Below are positions 12,601 to 23,688 of a DNA stretch of 64,000 nucleotides, one piece after another. Every line of letters begins with the position of its first letter. The first letter of the stretch is position 1. The notes below the pieces were generated by a model that saw only the letters and a list, made by a program, of their open reading frames with translations, made no database searches and had not been told where the DNA came from. This stretch comes from Narthecium ossifragum (Eukaryota > Streptophyta > Magnoliopsida > Dioscoreales > Nartheciaceae), in NCBI GenBank assembly GCA_963920575.1, contig OY986963.1, forward strand, positions 7,292,896 through 7,356,895. Reading direction: 5' to 3'. Position numbers and translations under genes: made by a program.

Positions 12601-15600
12601 GGACATAAAAAACTTCAGATTCTTCAGCATACTCCCAGTGAATCACTAAAGGATATACTTGCTAACAACCCAGGGTCTCTTTTCTGATTATTCTTCCTGC
12701 TTTTCTCTTATTCAGAGACATCACTTTATGATGACCATACATCCCCCCAAAAATATGCAGATTCTGATCGTTATTAGCTTATTTTATATCATTATGGACT
12801 TTTTATTTCTTCCCTGCAAAGTATTGATTGTCAAACCACAATAAACGCACCCTGTGATGCCATATGGTTTGCAACTTGGTTTCACCTTCACTTCCCACTC
12901 TTTCTGGTAGAAATGGGATATACCTATTTTCTAATCAAATGAATGTTCCCTCCAAAAACTGCAGACAACTTTATTAAAAACTCAAAAGCAAACAAGAACA
13001 AGAGATAATGCAGATAATTGTGAAAAAAGAAAACATGTACCATTTTTTTCTCCCAAAAGAACTAATCCATCTCGTGTAATACCACAACCTAGAAACATCC
13101 AAAATGGCAAGAGTAAGAAAGTAATTACTGCCTACAGAAATAAAAGTTCAACGAGAAATGTACATCAATACATACCATCATCCTCCACTTTAACAGAGCA
13201 TGACCCAATGCTCATAGAGACATAAACCTAACAGAATTTATGCTTCTTAATATCAGGAGTTTCTTAACATCTAGAATAAAGAAATGACTTTATCATAGAA
13301 GGTTATAACTATGCACTAGCTTATTACTATTTAGTCAATTTGAATCTTCAAAAGCATAAGAAAAGCCTACCTATCAAATAGAAGATGATGAAAACTGGTA
13401 AACAAAAATGTAAGATGTAGAAACAAAAATCCCATAGTTTAGGCAAAGAGAAACCAGTAGTATGCAGTGGATGAAGACTTAATCTACTTATGAATCAGTA
13501 GAACTCACCAAGTACAAAAGAACCAAAAGCCCATATCCTAAGTGAGTAAGTGACCAGCCTGTTGCCTAAGCAAAACACGACTTTGGGAGTTCCAAGGAAA
13601 AATGCAGTTTGACAATCAATGAACTCCGAGTCAAATATTGATTAACTGGAACATAGATACAAGTTTAACCAACCTAACAAGGTAGAGAAACTCTAGTCTA
13701 TCACTCTTATCCAATTTCACTAATCCTTTGTTTTTTCCTTCCTTTTGGCAAAGAGAAAACACCAACAGGTCAGATGTATTGTTCTCTATTCTACCCCAAA
13801 ATCTTGGTTTACTCAAAGTACAAACACCACACTACCATGTGATGATGTAGAAGGTAACCAACTTTAAGCATCTTGTTTGCCATATCAGTACGTTCCCAAT
13901 GACACCAAAGCCAGACTTCCAATGTCAAACCCACTAAACAGAATTCATCGATACAAGTAAGCAATTTTATGAAAAACATGTAATAGTTTCTCCTCCTAGA
14001 TGCTGCAATTGTCTTAGATATCCTTGATATTGGATAACAAGGTCACAGAAGCTGCTCTAAATTTGCTTGATATTTAGCATTTTGGGTTCATATAATTACC
14101 ATTTTTTTGTTTGCTTAGTTAAGCCCATTACCCTGGCTTGGGAGGGCAAATGCACTACATACTCAACATCTTGTACTAGTCAGCAGGTCTATGACGAAAT
14201 TTACCACTAAACATCAGGTCGCTAAGGGCCACACTCAAGCCACCATCCTTCGGCGTAAGCCCAAGCTCACTTCCATCCAGTTGCATCGCCTGCAAGTATC
14301 CTACCCATCCACTGTGGGCTTTCATATAGGTCTCCCGAACCTTTTTCCCACCAAATTGTTGACTATGAGGATTTGATCCAGGACCTACCCTAGAGCACAC
14401 TTGGGTACTACCCACTAGAGCTACTCAAGTGGTTGTCATTTAGGTACCACTAACGAAAGAAAAAAGCCAATGAAGAGGTTAACACTAATTCCTTTTGTAA
14501 ATTTAGGGTTATTTGGCATAATGTTAAGAAAAGGAAAGTGGAGGCATGGCCATTTGGCTTGCAAAATGTTTGTGAGATTTGAAAGGCATCTTTAACTATT
14601 AGCCTAATATCCTAATTCTGGTTGATCTTTGACTTGCTTATTCCATCGGTATAGGTGATTTTTCACCCATAATTTCAATAACACATAAAACCTGAGTGTT
14701 TAGTAGATGCACATGACTCAAAACTGCATCTACAAGTCAATTTAATAGATTTTATCATAATCTTAACGCCATGAACAGGCATGAAACGAGACATATCATT
14801 CATTGCGATTACTATTCTAGAAAAGCATGTTTTGATTAGATAGCAGTCTCTCAGGGGAAATCTAATCACTTAAATAATTGGTACATAGGATGCAATCACT
14901 CAGTTACTAAAGAGGAAGAGGCGATGAGGTAGCAATCCACAATTGAGCAGAAATTTGCTATAATGCATGGTCACATGCTTCTCTTAATTGCGAACGCATC
15001 TTAGTCAGATGTGGGCACAGCATACAATAGATATCATTATTAAAAAGGCAACCAGAACTCCTGATGTATTGACAACGAGAAATGAATGCATGCACTTTCC
15101 TCCATCAAAGGTGTATAGGACATATCCCAAATAGCAGTCACTTGGACACTTTATGCAGAAAAGCTAGGCCTACAACACCTGTAAACTCTTAGGGAATATT
15201 ATTTTATATCTAATAGCCATCCTTGACACATGTCTGCAACTATCCCTCAAACACATCAGTAAGCTTGACCATGCTTTTGTATGTTTACCGTGCAAGTATA
15301 AACTTTGAAGCATCTTTCCTATTCTCAGGGGAACTCAAATCCCCTCCCTCACCTCCAACACAAACATAAACACTTAATCCCCAAAACTCCTTTTTTGCTT
15401 AAAAGCATACACACAATCATAGGCTAAAAGTGTGACTAGCTGAATGAAGAACAAGGACAATGATAAAACTGATAATCAAGAAGTCAGGTTTCATGCAAAA
15501 TCTACTGGTTGCTGTAGCAAAACTGCATGTATGTAGTTGGACTATCGTAGGTGTTGGATTATGATTCAAGCCATCCACTATACTGCAGCAGTGAGTCAGT

Positions 15601-15822
15601 GACAACTTCTAGAATGTTTAGGGCCATTGTCGGAGGTACATTGTAAAACAAGGAGAACTAAGAGCAGATGGCAATTAAGCCCATTACCTTTGTAGCACCT
15701 GCATCCACACTATTAAACACCAACTCCTCAACAACCCTTGGCAAGTCAAACAAAAAAACACTCGAATGCAATGAACTATGGACACTTCTTGGCAACTGCT
15801 TTATGTTCTTCATTTTGTGCAT
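647..15822 (-). CDS. MLH3: DNA mismatch repair protein MLH3 (MutL homologue), 24 coding exons
   Basis: MutL-family ATPase/endonuclease; with MLH1 it forms MutL-gamma, which acts in meiotic crossover formation and mismatch repair in the nucleus. Coding exons (minus order): 15822-15688, 13227-13176, 13088-13041, 12408-12254, 12181-12124, 10953-10896, 10766-10674, 10594-10429, 10348-10333, 10265-10054, 9825-9747, 9375-7882, 7804-7711, 7634-7528, 7458-7376, 7306-7106, 5905-5861, 5786-5733, 5619-5513, 4264-4216, 2548-2489, 1291-1219, 1069-984, 823-647. Every phase agrees, giving about 1233 residues ending in TAG. Visible motifs: GHKL motif ELVFNSVDAGA (E33/N37/D40), DDGCG (61-65), GFRGEAL (97-103), GTTV (147-150), the nuclease motif DQHAADERIRLE (1016-1027), ACR (1144-1146) and CAHGRP (1176-1181). 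Exon 12 (1494 nt) encodes the poorly conserved linker. The start is the first ATG after a pyrimidine-rich acceptor; an in-frame ATG lies 9 nt downstream. The exon 12 donor could also be 3 nt further on (7879). Confidence 0.93.
1749..1990. mobile_element. Solo LTR (Copia-type) in MLH3 intron 21
   Basis: The 242-bp segment starts TGTTGG and ends CCAACA, and is flanked on both sides by the same 5-bp target duplication ATGAA (1744-1748 and 1991-1995). The interior has the GGTTCGGC...CTACGTCCA block typical of plant Copia LTRs; the LTRs of element B at 32.2 and 43.7 kb have a similar block. No internal domain remains, so it is a solo LTR left by recombination, or a very short TRIM-like element. 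Confidence 0.85.
3298..3443. repeat. 73-bp tandem duplication in MLH3 intron 20
   Basis: Two adjacent copies (3298-3370 and 3371-3443), each beginning CATTGGCTGGATCATATAG, differ at only a couple of positions. The near identity indicates a recent slippage or unequal exchange event inside the intron. Confidence 0.9.
7645..7671. repeat. GATGAG hexanucleotide microsatellite next to an MLH3 acceptor
   Basis: About four and a half units of GATGAG on the plus strand. On the coding (minus) strand this reads CTCATC repeats ending about 10 nt before the acceptor of exon 14 (TTTGAATCAG), so the repeat forms most of that intron's polypyrimidine tract. Confidence 0.8.
10333..10348 (-). other. MLH3: 16-nt microexon of MLH3 (exon 9)
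   Basis: Without this exon the end of exon 8 (phase 0, ...FSMK) cannot join exon 10 (which starts with two bases of a split codon). The 16 bases encode AFQYI plus one base, have AG before and GTATCC after, and give the reading AFQYIYINSRF across the junctions. This matches the conserved YINSRFV segment of MutL proteins. Confidence 0.85.
11296..11597. repeat. 151-bp tandem duplication in MLH3 intron 5
   Basis: Two near-identical head-to-tail copies (about 11296-11446 and 11447-11597). GTTTATTCGCTG begins at 11300 and again at 11451. The right copy lacks one A in its terminal A-run. No coding content. Confidence 0.92.
11815..12020. mobile_element. Mutator-like MITE (206 bp) in MLH3 intron 5
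   Basis: Inverted termini of about 45 bp begin GGGTCATTCTATC on the left and end GATAGAACGACCC on the right; both arms contain CCAAATATCTAAGGACACC or its complement. A perfect 9-bp direct repeat AACACTAAA flanks the element (11806-11814 and 12021-12029). Long inverted termini plus a 9-bp duplication is the Mutator signature. The core has a CT-rich run and no reading frame. Confidence 0.9.
12252..12253 (-). other. MLH3: GC-AG intron donor after MLH3 exon 4
   Basis: Exon 4 ends ...ATTATTAAG and the intron begins GCATGT instead of GT. Exon 5 begins GGATGG after TTTAG. Only this junction keeps the frame through the conserved GWKCLFLGIDD...GTTV segment. AAG|GCATGT matches the usual strong exon-side context of GC-AG introns. 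Confidence 0.8.
14104..14437 (-). mobile_element. Probable tRNA-derived SINE in MLH3 intron 1
   Basis: Read on the minus strand, an A-box-like TAGCTCTAGTGGGT near 14410-14424 is followed about 40 bp later by a B box GATCAAATCC (14369-14378). A body of about 250 bp then ends in an A-rich tail (complement of the T-run at 14102-14108). This is the layout of plant tRNA-type SINEs. I could not define the target duplication, so the 5' edge is approximate. Confidence 0.55.
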
Positions 15823-17530
15823 ATCTGAAAGCAAAAGGAGAACCAATCACATATAAGCACAGAGTATGGTGAAACACCATTCCGATGGTGTTTTAATGCT
15901 TCCAATTACTACGACCTCAAGGGCTCAAGCAAATAAATTCAGAACATCAACATAAATGTTTGAAAACCCTTCTCACCGAGTCTTTAAAGAGTTCTGCATC
16001 GAAGGTATGTACCTAATGCCTTAAGTAACTCGCAAATATTACAGTAATTGCAACAATAATTACGCACAAACAGGTGCAAAAAACTGAATTCATTCTAGGC
16101 CATGGACACTTATAAATAACAGGATAATACATTCTTCGATATTACATGCAGAATAAAAATCCACAAACAATCATCAATCGATATAAAAATCACTTCTCTC
16201 ACATTTTTCACGCATTCAGAGGTTAGAATTTTGGCTAAGAGATACTGCAAGCATATGGCAGTACACCAGAACAAGAGAAACAAAAGTAAACATGAGCTCA
16301 TGGTACAACATGCCTTGAAAAATAACACATACTCGAACAAATAAAGATCAAGTTATTCTCACCAGCACGAGTCTGATAGATGAATAGCATGCCAGATTTG
16401 TAGATATTACAGGTGTAAGGAAACAGAACAGCAACAGTAGGCCAATTTTTCCCGCTTAGGACAAGATATTAGGAATATAAATGGTTGGAGATAAAGCATT
16501 AAACCTACCCGTCCTAAGAACAAGAGTTTCCATAGAACACATGATATTCACGTAGAAAGCCAACAGAGCCAAAAAAACTTGGGCAAAGAGGAGAAACCTT
16601 ACAATATGCCACTATAAAGAGCTAAAGACACAAACCATCGTAACCATCATTAAAGACCTTCATATGACAAACAACTAGAGTAGACAGCTCAAATAAACCT
16701 ACAATATTCACAGTTAAAAATACTGCATCCTTGATTGCAAGGCAGGAATCAACATGTTCTGAACATATGTCTGCAGCCTTACAACTATCATCTGAGAATT
16801 GATGAATGAAGGACTCAAAAGAGTGCCAAGTGAAGAACATCTTTGGGTAGATTTACCCAAAAAGTGAAAAAACTAAACATAATGTTTGTTCTTAATATAG
16901 TTGGATTCAATTCGGTAATTCAAATGCTTCAATTCCAGAAATAAACATAAAGCCTCTAATTGCCAAGCAACTCAAACATAAGATGCCACGCTTTTGCAAT
17001 CCTCGAGTTAAGAGCCTCTACTGCGAAAAATCAATCACCTCTATTCGAAATTAAAGCAAAGAATTCTTGCAACGCTCAAGGTTAGTATCACTTCAAGAAA
17101 ACAAGAAACTAATCATCTTCCATATTCAGCAGAAAAGAACCAGGTTTCCACATACAACATAACATTTCGTCGGCATAAATAAGTATATATTGACAAGAAT
17201 CGACTCCAATCACTTGATTTCTTGATAAAACCAAAACCCTAAAGAACAATAATCGGTACCCAGGCCACTTCCCGATGATCATGCTTAGACCAAGATCCCC
17301 TGGAGAACCCTAAAAAGCGGGGGTTCTCGGCAAAAGAAAACAATCAGAATTGAGACACTTCGCCGGGGAAAGAAAGAGGGCGTAGAGAAGAGAGAGAGAG
17401 AGAGAGAGAGAGGACCGATTAGGAGCTAACCCGTTGGGTACGAGAGGGATCGCGGGAATTCCTCTAGGGTTCCGTCGCCGGAGATCTTCAAGTAGGTCCT
17501 CGGATTCTACAAAAGGCGGTGGGCGCCTTA
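15823..17530 (-). other. MLH3: MLH3 leader: 5' UTR intron and probable first non-coding exon
   Basis: A good acceptor (TTTGCTTTCAG) lies 2 nt before the MLH3 start codon. A donor (CCAACGG|GTTAGC) at 17430-17431 follows a GC-rich stretch with no ATG between about 17431 and 17520. The intron of about 1.6 kb contains an (AG)n run at 17389-17411 and otherwise AT-rich unique sequence. The transcription start was not located; the exon 5' edge is a guess. Confidence 0.55.
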
Positions 17531-17689
17531 GAACAACGCGCCCTCCGAAGGCAGCGTAGCAATCATATCTTTCAGCGCGCGCTCTGGACGATTAAACCGA
17601 CTGATGAATATATACCATAGAATAGCCCCACCGGTTCAGTCTAATAAATTTTGAATAAAGTTTTGTGCACGTGCCGACGTGGCCACGAT

Positions 17690-18165
17690 CGATAGTCAAA
17701 GTATTTATTCTTTCATCTATCCTATCGGTAACCCACTACTGATTAAATAAATGAAGATATCGGTAGTGGGCTATTGATTGAATGTATCGGTATTCCATTA
17801 CTGATATCTTTATCTGTTCAATCGGTAATGGGCTATAGATGAAAGAATGTATTTTACCGATTAAATGTATCAGTAACCCACTATCGATGGGATAGAGGAA
17901 AGAATTGGTACTTTAACTACTCAGTGCTCATAAATTTTTGTACATGACCACGGTTGCACATGCTGTGAATAAGTAGTGAGATATCGAAACTTTATTCTAT
18001 TCCATCAGACTGATGGATTAGATCAATTAATCAATATCTCACTATCAATACCTACTTATTCGATCATTGATACATGCTATCGGTAGTGAAATACCGATTC
18101 ATTGATATAGTGAAATACCTATACATTATATCGGTAGAATAAAGATTCAGTATCTCACTGCGGAT
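17690..18165. repeat. ATCGGTAG short-motif arrays, copies 2 and 3
   Basis: Two adjacent arrays lie between MLH3 and the EXORDIUM-like gene. The first (17690-17910) alternates ATCGGTA and CCCACTA words in both orientations. The second (17985-18165) alternates ATCGGTA with AGTGAGATATCG. They share the core of the arrays at 118-460 and 56.3 kb but have different spacer words, as if each array was amplified locally. Confidence 0.65.
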
Positions 18166-19262
18166 TCGTAGCACACACCACATTACCATATACATGAATC
18201 AGAGCTCAATTTTTCATTACCTTTACTTGGATGGAAGGTTATTTTTAAAACAATACTTATATTTTCAGAAAAAAATATCTGATATTGCTGAGACTACAAG
18301 ATGATATATAATATTTGATGAATTTTGAGGAGCAAATTACATGTAAGCTTGGGCAGTTGGGCTGGCATCCTATTGCTCATGTGCCCATACAGCGCAATGA
18401 TACGATGGGCCATCACCTGCTGTGACTCTCAAATTTCCCGTCTGCTCATTAAAAACTGTATTCCTCTTTTCTTTTAAAATAGCACCCCGATCAAACAGAG
18501 ATCGAAATATTCGGAGAACTAAAAAAACATTGATCCGTGAAAGCTTGGCATTTCACGCCAAACTCCACACTCACTTAACAGCAAATCAGTGAAGAGTCGG
18601 TCACTGGACCTATCCTCTTTTGAATCAATTATTGGTTGGAATGAATGAACCTATTTATTAGTGGTGAGGTGAGCTAAATTGGCAGATAAGCCTCTGTTTC
18701 AAGATGGCATCCATCTCTCTCCCTCTCTCTGTCTAATTCTAGTCTCAAAGATTTTGAACAAGAATCACAAGGGGCCGATGTACATTAGATGGAGTATGCC
18801 AACAGTTGTTGACTATATTTAATTAAACAATGACTGTCGCCAAACTCTGCTATATTTTGATGCAGGTGGGGAGAACAGAACAATGCTGTATCCAATTAAG
18901 TAACATCACAATTCACTCTCGTGAACGCCGCCGCCGACGCTATAATATGTCGTCTTTATCGATGACTGCGAAAAAGCAGGTCGGTGGAGCTCGACTCTCT
19001 CAAAAGCTCCAACAAAACTAGTTTTAAGAACAAACCCAGGCTTTAATTTCTCTGCAACTAAAAAGTATGTAGATATATTTATACAAACAAAAACCAAATA
19101 CACATAATAGTAGCTAGATCCCTAATAAATATCTCTCCTTTGAAACAAGATTTTATATATCTTTATGTATGGAGCTAGCGAAGAACCAACTAAAATTTCA
19201 AGGAGAAGAGTGGAAGAATTTAAATAAACCAGAATTAAGGAACCCAAGCTAAAGCTAATTAA
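18166..19262. other. Intergenic, 3' flank of the EXORDIUM-like gene
   Basis: AT-rich sequence with only short random frames. A CT-rich run occurs near 18716-18732. I see no gene, RNA or clear mobile element here. Confidence 0.6.
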
Positions 19263-20375
19263 CTACTGGTGGTCGATGGCATTGGGGCCATAACAAGCCT
19301 TGATTACGGGGCTCCACAGCCACTGCACCAGGAACCTCCTCCCACTCTTGCCATTAAGGTTGTAGCTCTCCCCAGCTCCATCCCTCGTCACCTGACCAGT
19401 ATACCCACCGCCGCCGCCAGTCCCGTATACGCCTTCACACAGGTCTCCGATCTCTGTGGGGGCGGTGGGATCCTCTCCGGCGTACCAGGCGTTCACTAGC
19501 GGGTTAGTTGATAGCTCCGCTAGCTCGTGCCCAATGACGCTGACCATCCCGTCGACACCCACGTCGCCATTTGGCGGATCCATGGCCTTGGCCGCCCCGG
19601 CCATGTACCCCGGCACGGCGAAGGGCCAGGCGCAGACCTCCGGGCACTGGAGCCCGCTGTCCCCGACCCAGGCGTAGGGGAGCGTGTGGCCCACGATGGA
19701 CGCGAAGGTGAAGTAGTGGAACCCGCACACCGCCCGGCAGAACTCCTGCATGGCGACGTCCCGCGCGGTGAGGACCAGGTAGACCCCGCGGCGGTGGTCC
19801 ACGGGGAGCCCGCCGGAGGCGATGGCCCCGGCGATGACTTGCTGCACGGAAAGCCGGGTGAGAGAGAGGCCCAATGTCGAGGTGGGGAGGTGGGACTCCC
19901 GGGCCAGGGAGATATGGCGGGTAACGTTGGCCCCGGTCTGGTCGGCGTAGAGCGCGACGGTGGACCACCACTGGGAAACAGAGGGTCCGTCGGCGAGAAA
20001 AGGCGCGGAGGCAGCGGCGGAGGAGGAGGAGGAGAAAGATAGGAGGAAGTCCCGGATGGTGGCCTGGCGAGAGGAGGACCAGTTGCCGTACCAGATGAGG
20101 TAGAGGTTGATGGGGGAGGAGAGGACCGGGCCCATGTGGTACCGCAGGTGCACCAGATCCGACGACCCCTCGTACTTCTTCGACGGCGAGGTGACGTCCA
20201 TGGAGCCGCCGCCGGGGTGGTGGCGCACGTCAAGGGGTTGCGTCTGCTCTCTATGGTCCTCATCAGGTCTATGATAAGGGTATGGCGAGGCTGCGTGGAT
20301 GACATAGCTGGGGCTATAGAAGAAGAAGAATAAGAAGAAGACGAGGGTGGGGAGCAGGCCTCTAATGGTGGCCAT
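19263..20375 (-). CDS. EXORDIUM-like (phosphate-induced protein 1 family) secreted protein
   Basis: Intronless frame of 370 residues with a hydrophobic signal peptide (about 1-28). Family landmarks are visible in order: [17 protein letters not shown] (74-90), IWYGNW (94-99), DFLLSFS (109-115), a Cys-rich centre ([10 protein letters not shown] from 213), [12 protein letters not shown] (229-240), CPEVCAWPF (244-252), [12 protein letters not shown] (282-293) and a C-terminal NLNG...FLVQWLW...CYG. Plant EXO/EXL proteins are extracellular, and family members promote cell expansion and respond to brassinosteroid or carbon status; which paralogue this is cannot be told. The coding sequence is very GC-rich, unlike its flanks, which creates long spurious frames on the other strand. 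The start is the first ATG after a TATA-like motif. A run of Ser/Ala (115-124) may be low complexity. Confidence 0.93.
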   Translation of the reverse strand: MATIRGLLPTLVFFLFFFFYSPSYVIHAASPYPYHRPDEDHREQTQPLDVRHHPGGGSMDVTSPSKKYEGSSDLVHLRYHMGPVLSSPINLYLIWYGNWSSSRQATIRDFLLSFSSSSSAAASAPFLADGPSVSQWWSTVALYADQTGANVTRHISLARESHLPTSTLGLSLTRLSVQQVIAGAIASGGLPVDHRRGVYLVLTARDVAMQEFCRAVCGFHYFTFASIVGHTLPYAWVGDSGLQCPEVCAWPFAVPGYMAGAAKAMDPPNGDVGVDGMVSVIGHELAELSTNPLVNAWYAGEDPTAPTEIGDLCEGVYGTGGGGGYTGQVTRDGAGESYNLNGKSGRRFLVQWLWSPVIKACYGPNAIDHQ

Positions 20376-20411
20376 GGTTGGGACTCGGGAGTAAGATAGA
20401 GATCTAGAGGT

Positions 20412-20477
20412 GATATATAGGAGAGGAGGAGTGAGTGAGAAGAGAAAGAGTGGGCTGGAGACAGCTGCCTCTGTGGG

Positions 20478-20502
<25 letters not shown>
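20412..20502 (-). promoter_or_regulatory. TATA-like box and CT repeat upstream of the EXORDIUM-like gene
   Basis: CTATATATCA on the minus strand at 20411-20420 sits about 40 nt before the start codon, which would give a very short leader. A dinucleotide repeat (CT on the plus strand, GA on the coding strand) of about 22 bp follows at 20481-20502, a common plant core-promoter neighbour. Positional inference only. Confidence 0.5.
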
Positions 20503-20509
<7 letters not shown>

Positions 20510-21365
20510 ACTGCCTCACTGGTCACTGCTCGATCTCTTTCTTTAGTACTAATATAAGCTCTCTCGATGGACGGTAGAGAAAATGATCTGCGTCGAGATG
20601 CGTGCGTGAAAGAAGGTTTGAATGTGGTGAGCTTTTCTCGGTGCCGGCCAGCGTTGATCCTACGGACACGATACAGTGTCGGATGTTGACGTGGCACAAT
20701 GCAGTAGTGTTCGGGACCACATAGCCTGTTTGATCAGGGATAGTTAACCGAGAATAACGTTTATCCAGATTAATGAGGAAATATTTCTCTTATTTTATGT
20801 TTTATCTTTAAACATCCATAAAAAATTATTTTCATTCACCTGTTGCTCATCTTTATTTTTTTTTTATTCTAAATAATTATTACTATTTAATCCATAATAA
20901 CTTTTATTTTAAAATAATTTAGAAAAAAGTGTCCCGATACGTGGGAATAGCTCGCTGAATTATGAGTCGTGGAAGCGTTTGAAGGGAGGGCTGTTTTGGT
21001 AATTTTAAGGAAGCTGGGTGTTTGGATCATCGGGAAGATATTTTGTGCGGTTTTGCACTTTTTTGGGTCTCCGAGTATTATTTGTGCACATTGATTCGGT
21101 GTTGGGGCGGTTATAAGATGCCACCTGGTAGGATGGGACGGATGTTGGACAATTGAACTACACTTGTCCACTGTCCGATCCGTTTATTGATCCAAATCTG
21201 ATCGGGTCTGATCCAATCTTCTCGGCTCGGGGGTCTCGCATCCGTAGTTTTGCAAGGATATATACAATTCCAGATATATGAATTTCCAGAGGAATGCTTA
21301 TTACAACCGGTTAATATTCGGAAAGTAAACTGAGTGGCAGAGCAGAGCATCAATCTCTCTGTCTC
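20503..21365. other. Intergenic, upstream of the EXORDIUM-like gene
   Basis: Promoter-distal sequence. The part from 20740 to 20930 is strongly AT-rich. No coding frame with recognisable similarity was seen. Confidence 0.6.
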
Positions 21366-22850
21366 TTTTTTTCTTTTCTTTTTTATGACTTGAGCCCTCA
21401 GGTTAAAAATTATTTACAACAAATGCTTAAGGGTCTTAACCCCATCCCATGTTGCCAAAGAAAACTAGCACATAAAAGTATGCACTCTTTAAGCACGATC
21501 AACCAAGACATTGGTAGATCGACGTATAAACAAAAAAAGAAAAGAATGAAACCCAAGAATAAGCTTCAAGGTATCTTTGACCAGCTCCTCCATGTCCTCG
21601 GGCCACAGCTTATGCCCATTAATAACGTCAACAACATCACAAGCATATGATTGAACCACAGTCCGCCTCTCCGTTGTTCTTTCGTCCAAGACAAGCCTCT
21701 CAAAATTGCTAGAAACTCTGCTTCAAAAGAACTCCCCGTCACTGTTTCTTTTTCACCTCTAACCCAACAGTATTTCCCTCTTCCATTAACCTCAACAACT
21801 ACAAGTGCAGTCTCCCTTGTATTAACATCCCTCGAAGCATCCACCCGATATACCCAGAGATCATCGTTTTGCAAGCTCCCTTACATGGCAACGCAACTTC
21901 CCATGGCATCTCATATACTCCTCCGCCATCCTCTTTGCTCTTCACGCCAACACAACTGCAGACTCCCTTACTTCTGGTCCTTCAAATACTCTGCTATTAC
22001 AATCTTTCCAAGTCAACCAAAGCCCATAACATAAATAGGCTTTCAACCTTAAGACTCCATGTTGACTCGAGGACCTCGAAATCATATTAATCAAATGCCA
22101 TGCATTCCAATTACAACTACCAACTCCCAATTCCAAAAGGAGCAAATCAATAACCTCTCAGACATAGAGGCGGTCAAACAAAACATGCGTAACTGATTCC
22201 TCACAAACTTCACATCAAGGGCAAAGGCTATCATACATGTGACAATACCTCTGGAGCAAATCCCTAACGCCCAATTTACCTTTAAGAGCCTTCCAAATAA
22301 ATTGCTTAACTCTTGGGCCAATAGGGAGACGCCACAATTGCAGCCTGGTTTAAGCCTATCATATAGCAGATTATAAACTGAGGAAGCTGTAATCTCTCCA
22401 CCTCAATTATATATCCACTTAGCCCTATCTTCCTGATGCAAACTTTCCATAGGAATAGCCTCAATAACACTAATAATTTCCGGATGGAATAGCTGCCTCA
22501 ACAAAACAGAATTTCAGCCATGATCCTACATTAAGTCTCCAACCAATAAATTTTCTACACCAACACTATCAAACAATGCTGACTTGGACGCAAGAGCCTC
22601 ATCAAACATCCAGAAATCCTCCAAAGCTCTTACATTACTCTTTTCTCCTGGATTCCAACATAATCCAAGCCTAAGATCATCAATAGCCTCACAAGCACCT
22701 TTCCGATGAACTGATCCCTCTTTTGAAAGAAGGAAGTCTACCAGCCCAAGAGTAGAACATCAATCAATCTTGCCGAGAACACCACGGTGCTTAAAACCTT
22801 ACATAAATATAGAATGAAGGACCGCCAGCCTTTTAGTTTGCTTGGCACAT
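21366..22850 (-). mobile_element. 5'-truncated, decayed LINE (non-LTR retrotransposon)
   Basis: On the minus strand the order is: a polymerase C-terminal region ending near LGKID (about 22750-22850), a zinc-binding RT-associated domain in broken frames (22090-22350), and an RNase H-like domain (21566-21874) with VDASRD, then SFEAEFLAIL. The plus-strand T/C run at 21366-21384 is the A-rich tail. Several frame breaks and stops show it is inactive. The 3' end resembles the LINE at the right edge of the window (both have TTGAGC...AATTATTTACA next to the tail). Confidence 0.75.
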
Positions 22851-23688
22851 GAAGCACATGCAATGTACGAATAATATGGACAGATGCCAGGCTTATCAAG
22901 TTGCCTGGTCTCGTAATTCACAAGTGGATGTTCGTATGTTCTCACTTCACAAGTGACAATTATTACCTTTAGTGCTGTGATGCTTTTGCAGTGTCACAAC
23001 ATGGTTCTATACTACATGTATGATATAATATCCAGCTCGCAATTACTACTCTTTGAAATGAGTACCAATGGGGTCATGAGAAGATGGGGCTTTCAACGGG
23101 TCCAGTATTTCTGGGTGAATGAAATCAATAATGAATTCCCTTATAGAGAAAAACATTGTCATTACACCTTTGTATACATTCATAAATAGATTTAACAAAC
23201 GAATCATATACAAGCACAATCTGACTCAGAATCAGAGCCACCGCACCGAAAGGAATTACCTCTAGTTACATGGGCTGTCTGCAGAAAGGCCAACATATGG
23301 TGAGAAAATCCATACGAGTTCTTTCCACTTCCAAATGGGTCCCATTCGAGCAGGTCCAAGTCATGCTTAACCTTTAGAGCGATGATGATTGACTGACCTT
23401 GTCTCGAGAAAAGAATATGATGAACTGGCACCTCCAATGCTGCAATGTTCCAAACGGAGTACTGAAAAGAATAACCCATGTGTTTCTATCATACATATGT
23501 GTGGAGGATTGGATGCTGCTTTTCATCCGCAAGTAATTGATCAAAATGGTTCCCAATTACTTTCTATTGAAGCTGCTTCCATAAATTTGCCTTGCTATAT
23601 ATGGTGCAACGAATGCCACTGAAGCATATTGAGAAAAATCATGGAGGTCACAGACGTCAGAGAGAGGAATACTTGCTACTAAACCTCC
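22851..23688. other. Intergenic between LINE and kinase gene
   Basis: Contains the 3' flank of the SRPK-like gene and otherwise unassigned sequence; no convincing frame. Confidence 0.6.

Noticed and set aside
14369..14424. A tRNA gene in MLH3 intron 1
   Set aside because: A- and B-box words are present but no cloverleaf with paired acceptor stem can be drawn; SINE is the better reading.
19504..20305. Long frames in other phases and on the plus strand over the EXORDIUM-like gene
   Set aside because: They are shadows of a GC-rich gene; composition is Pro/Arg/Ser-rich with no family motifs.
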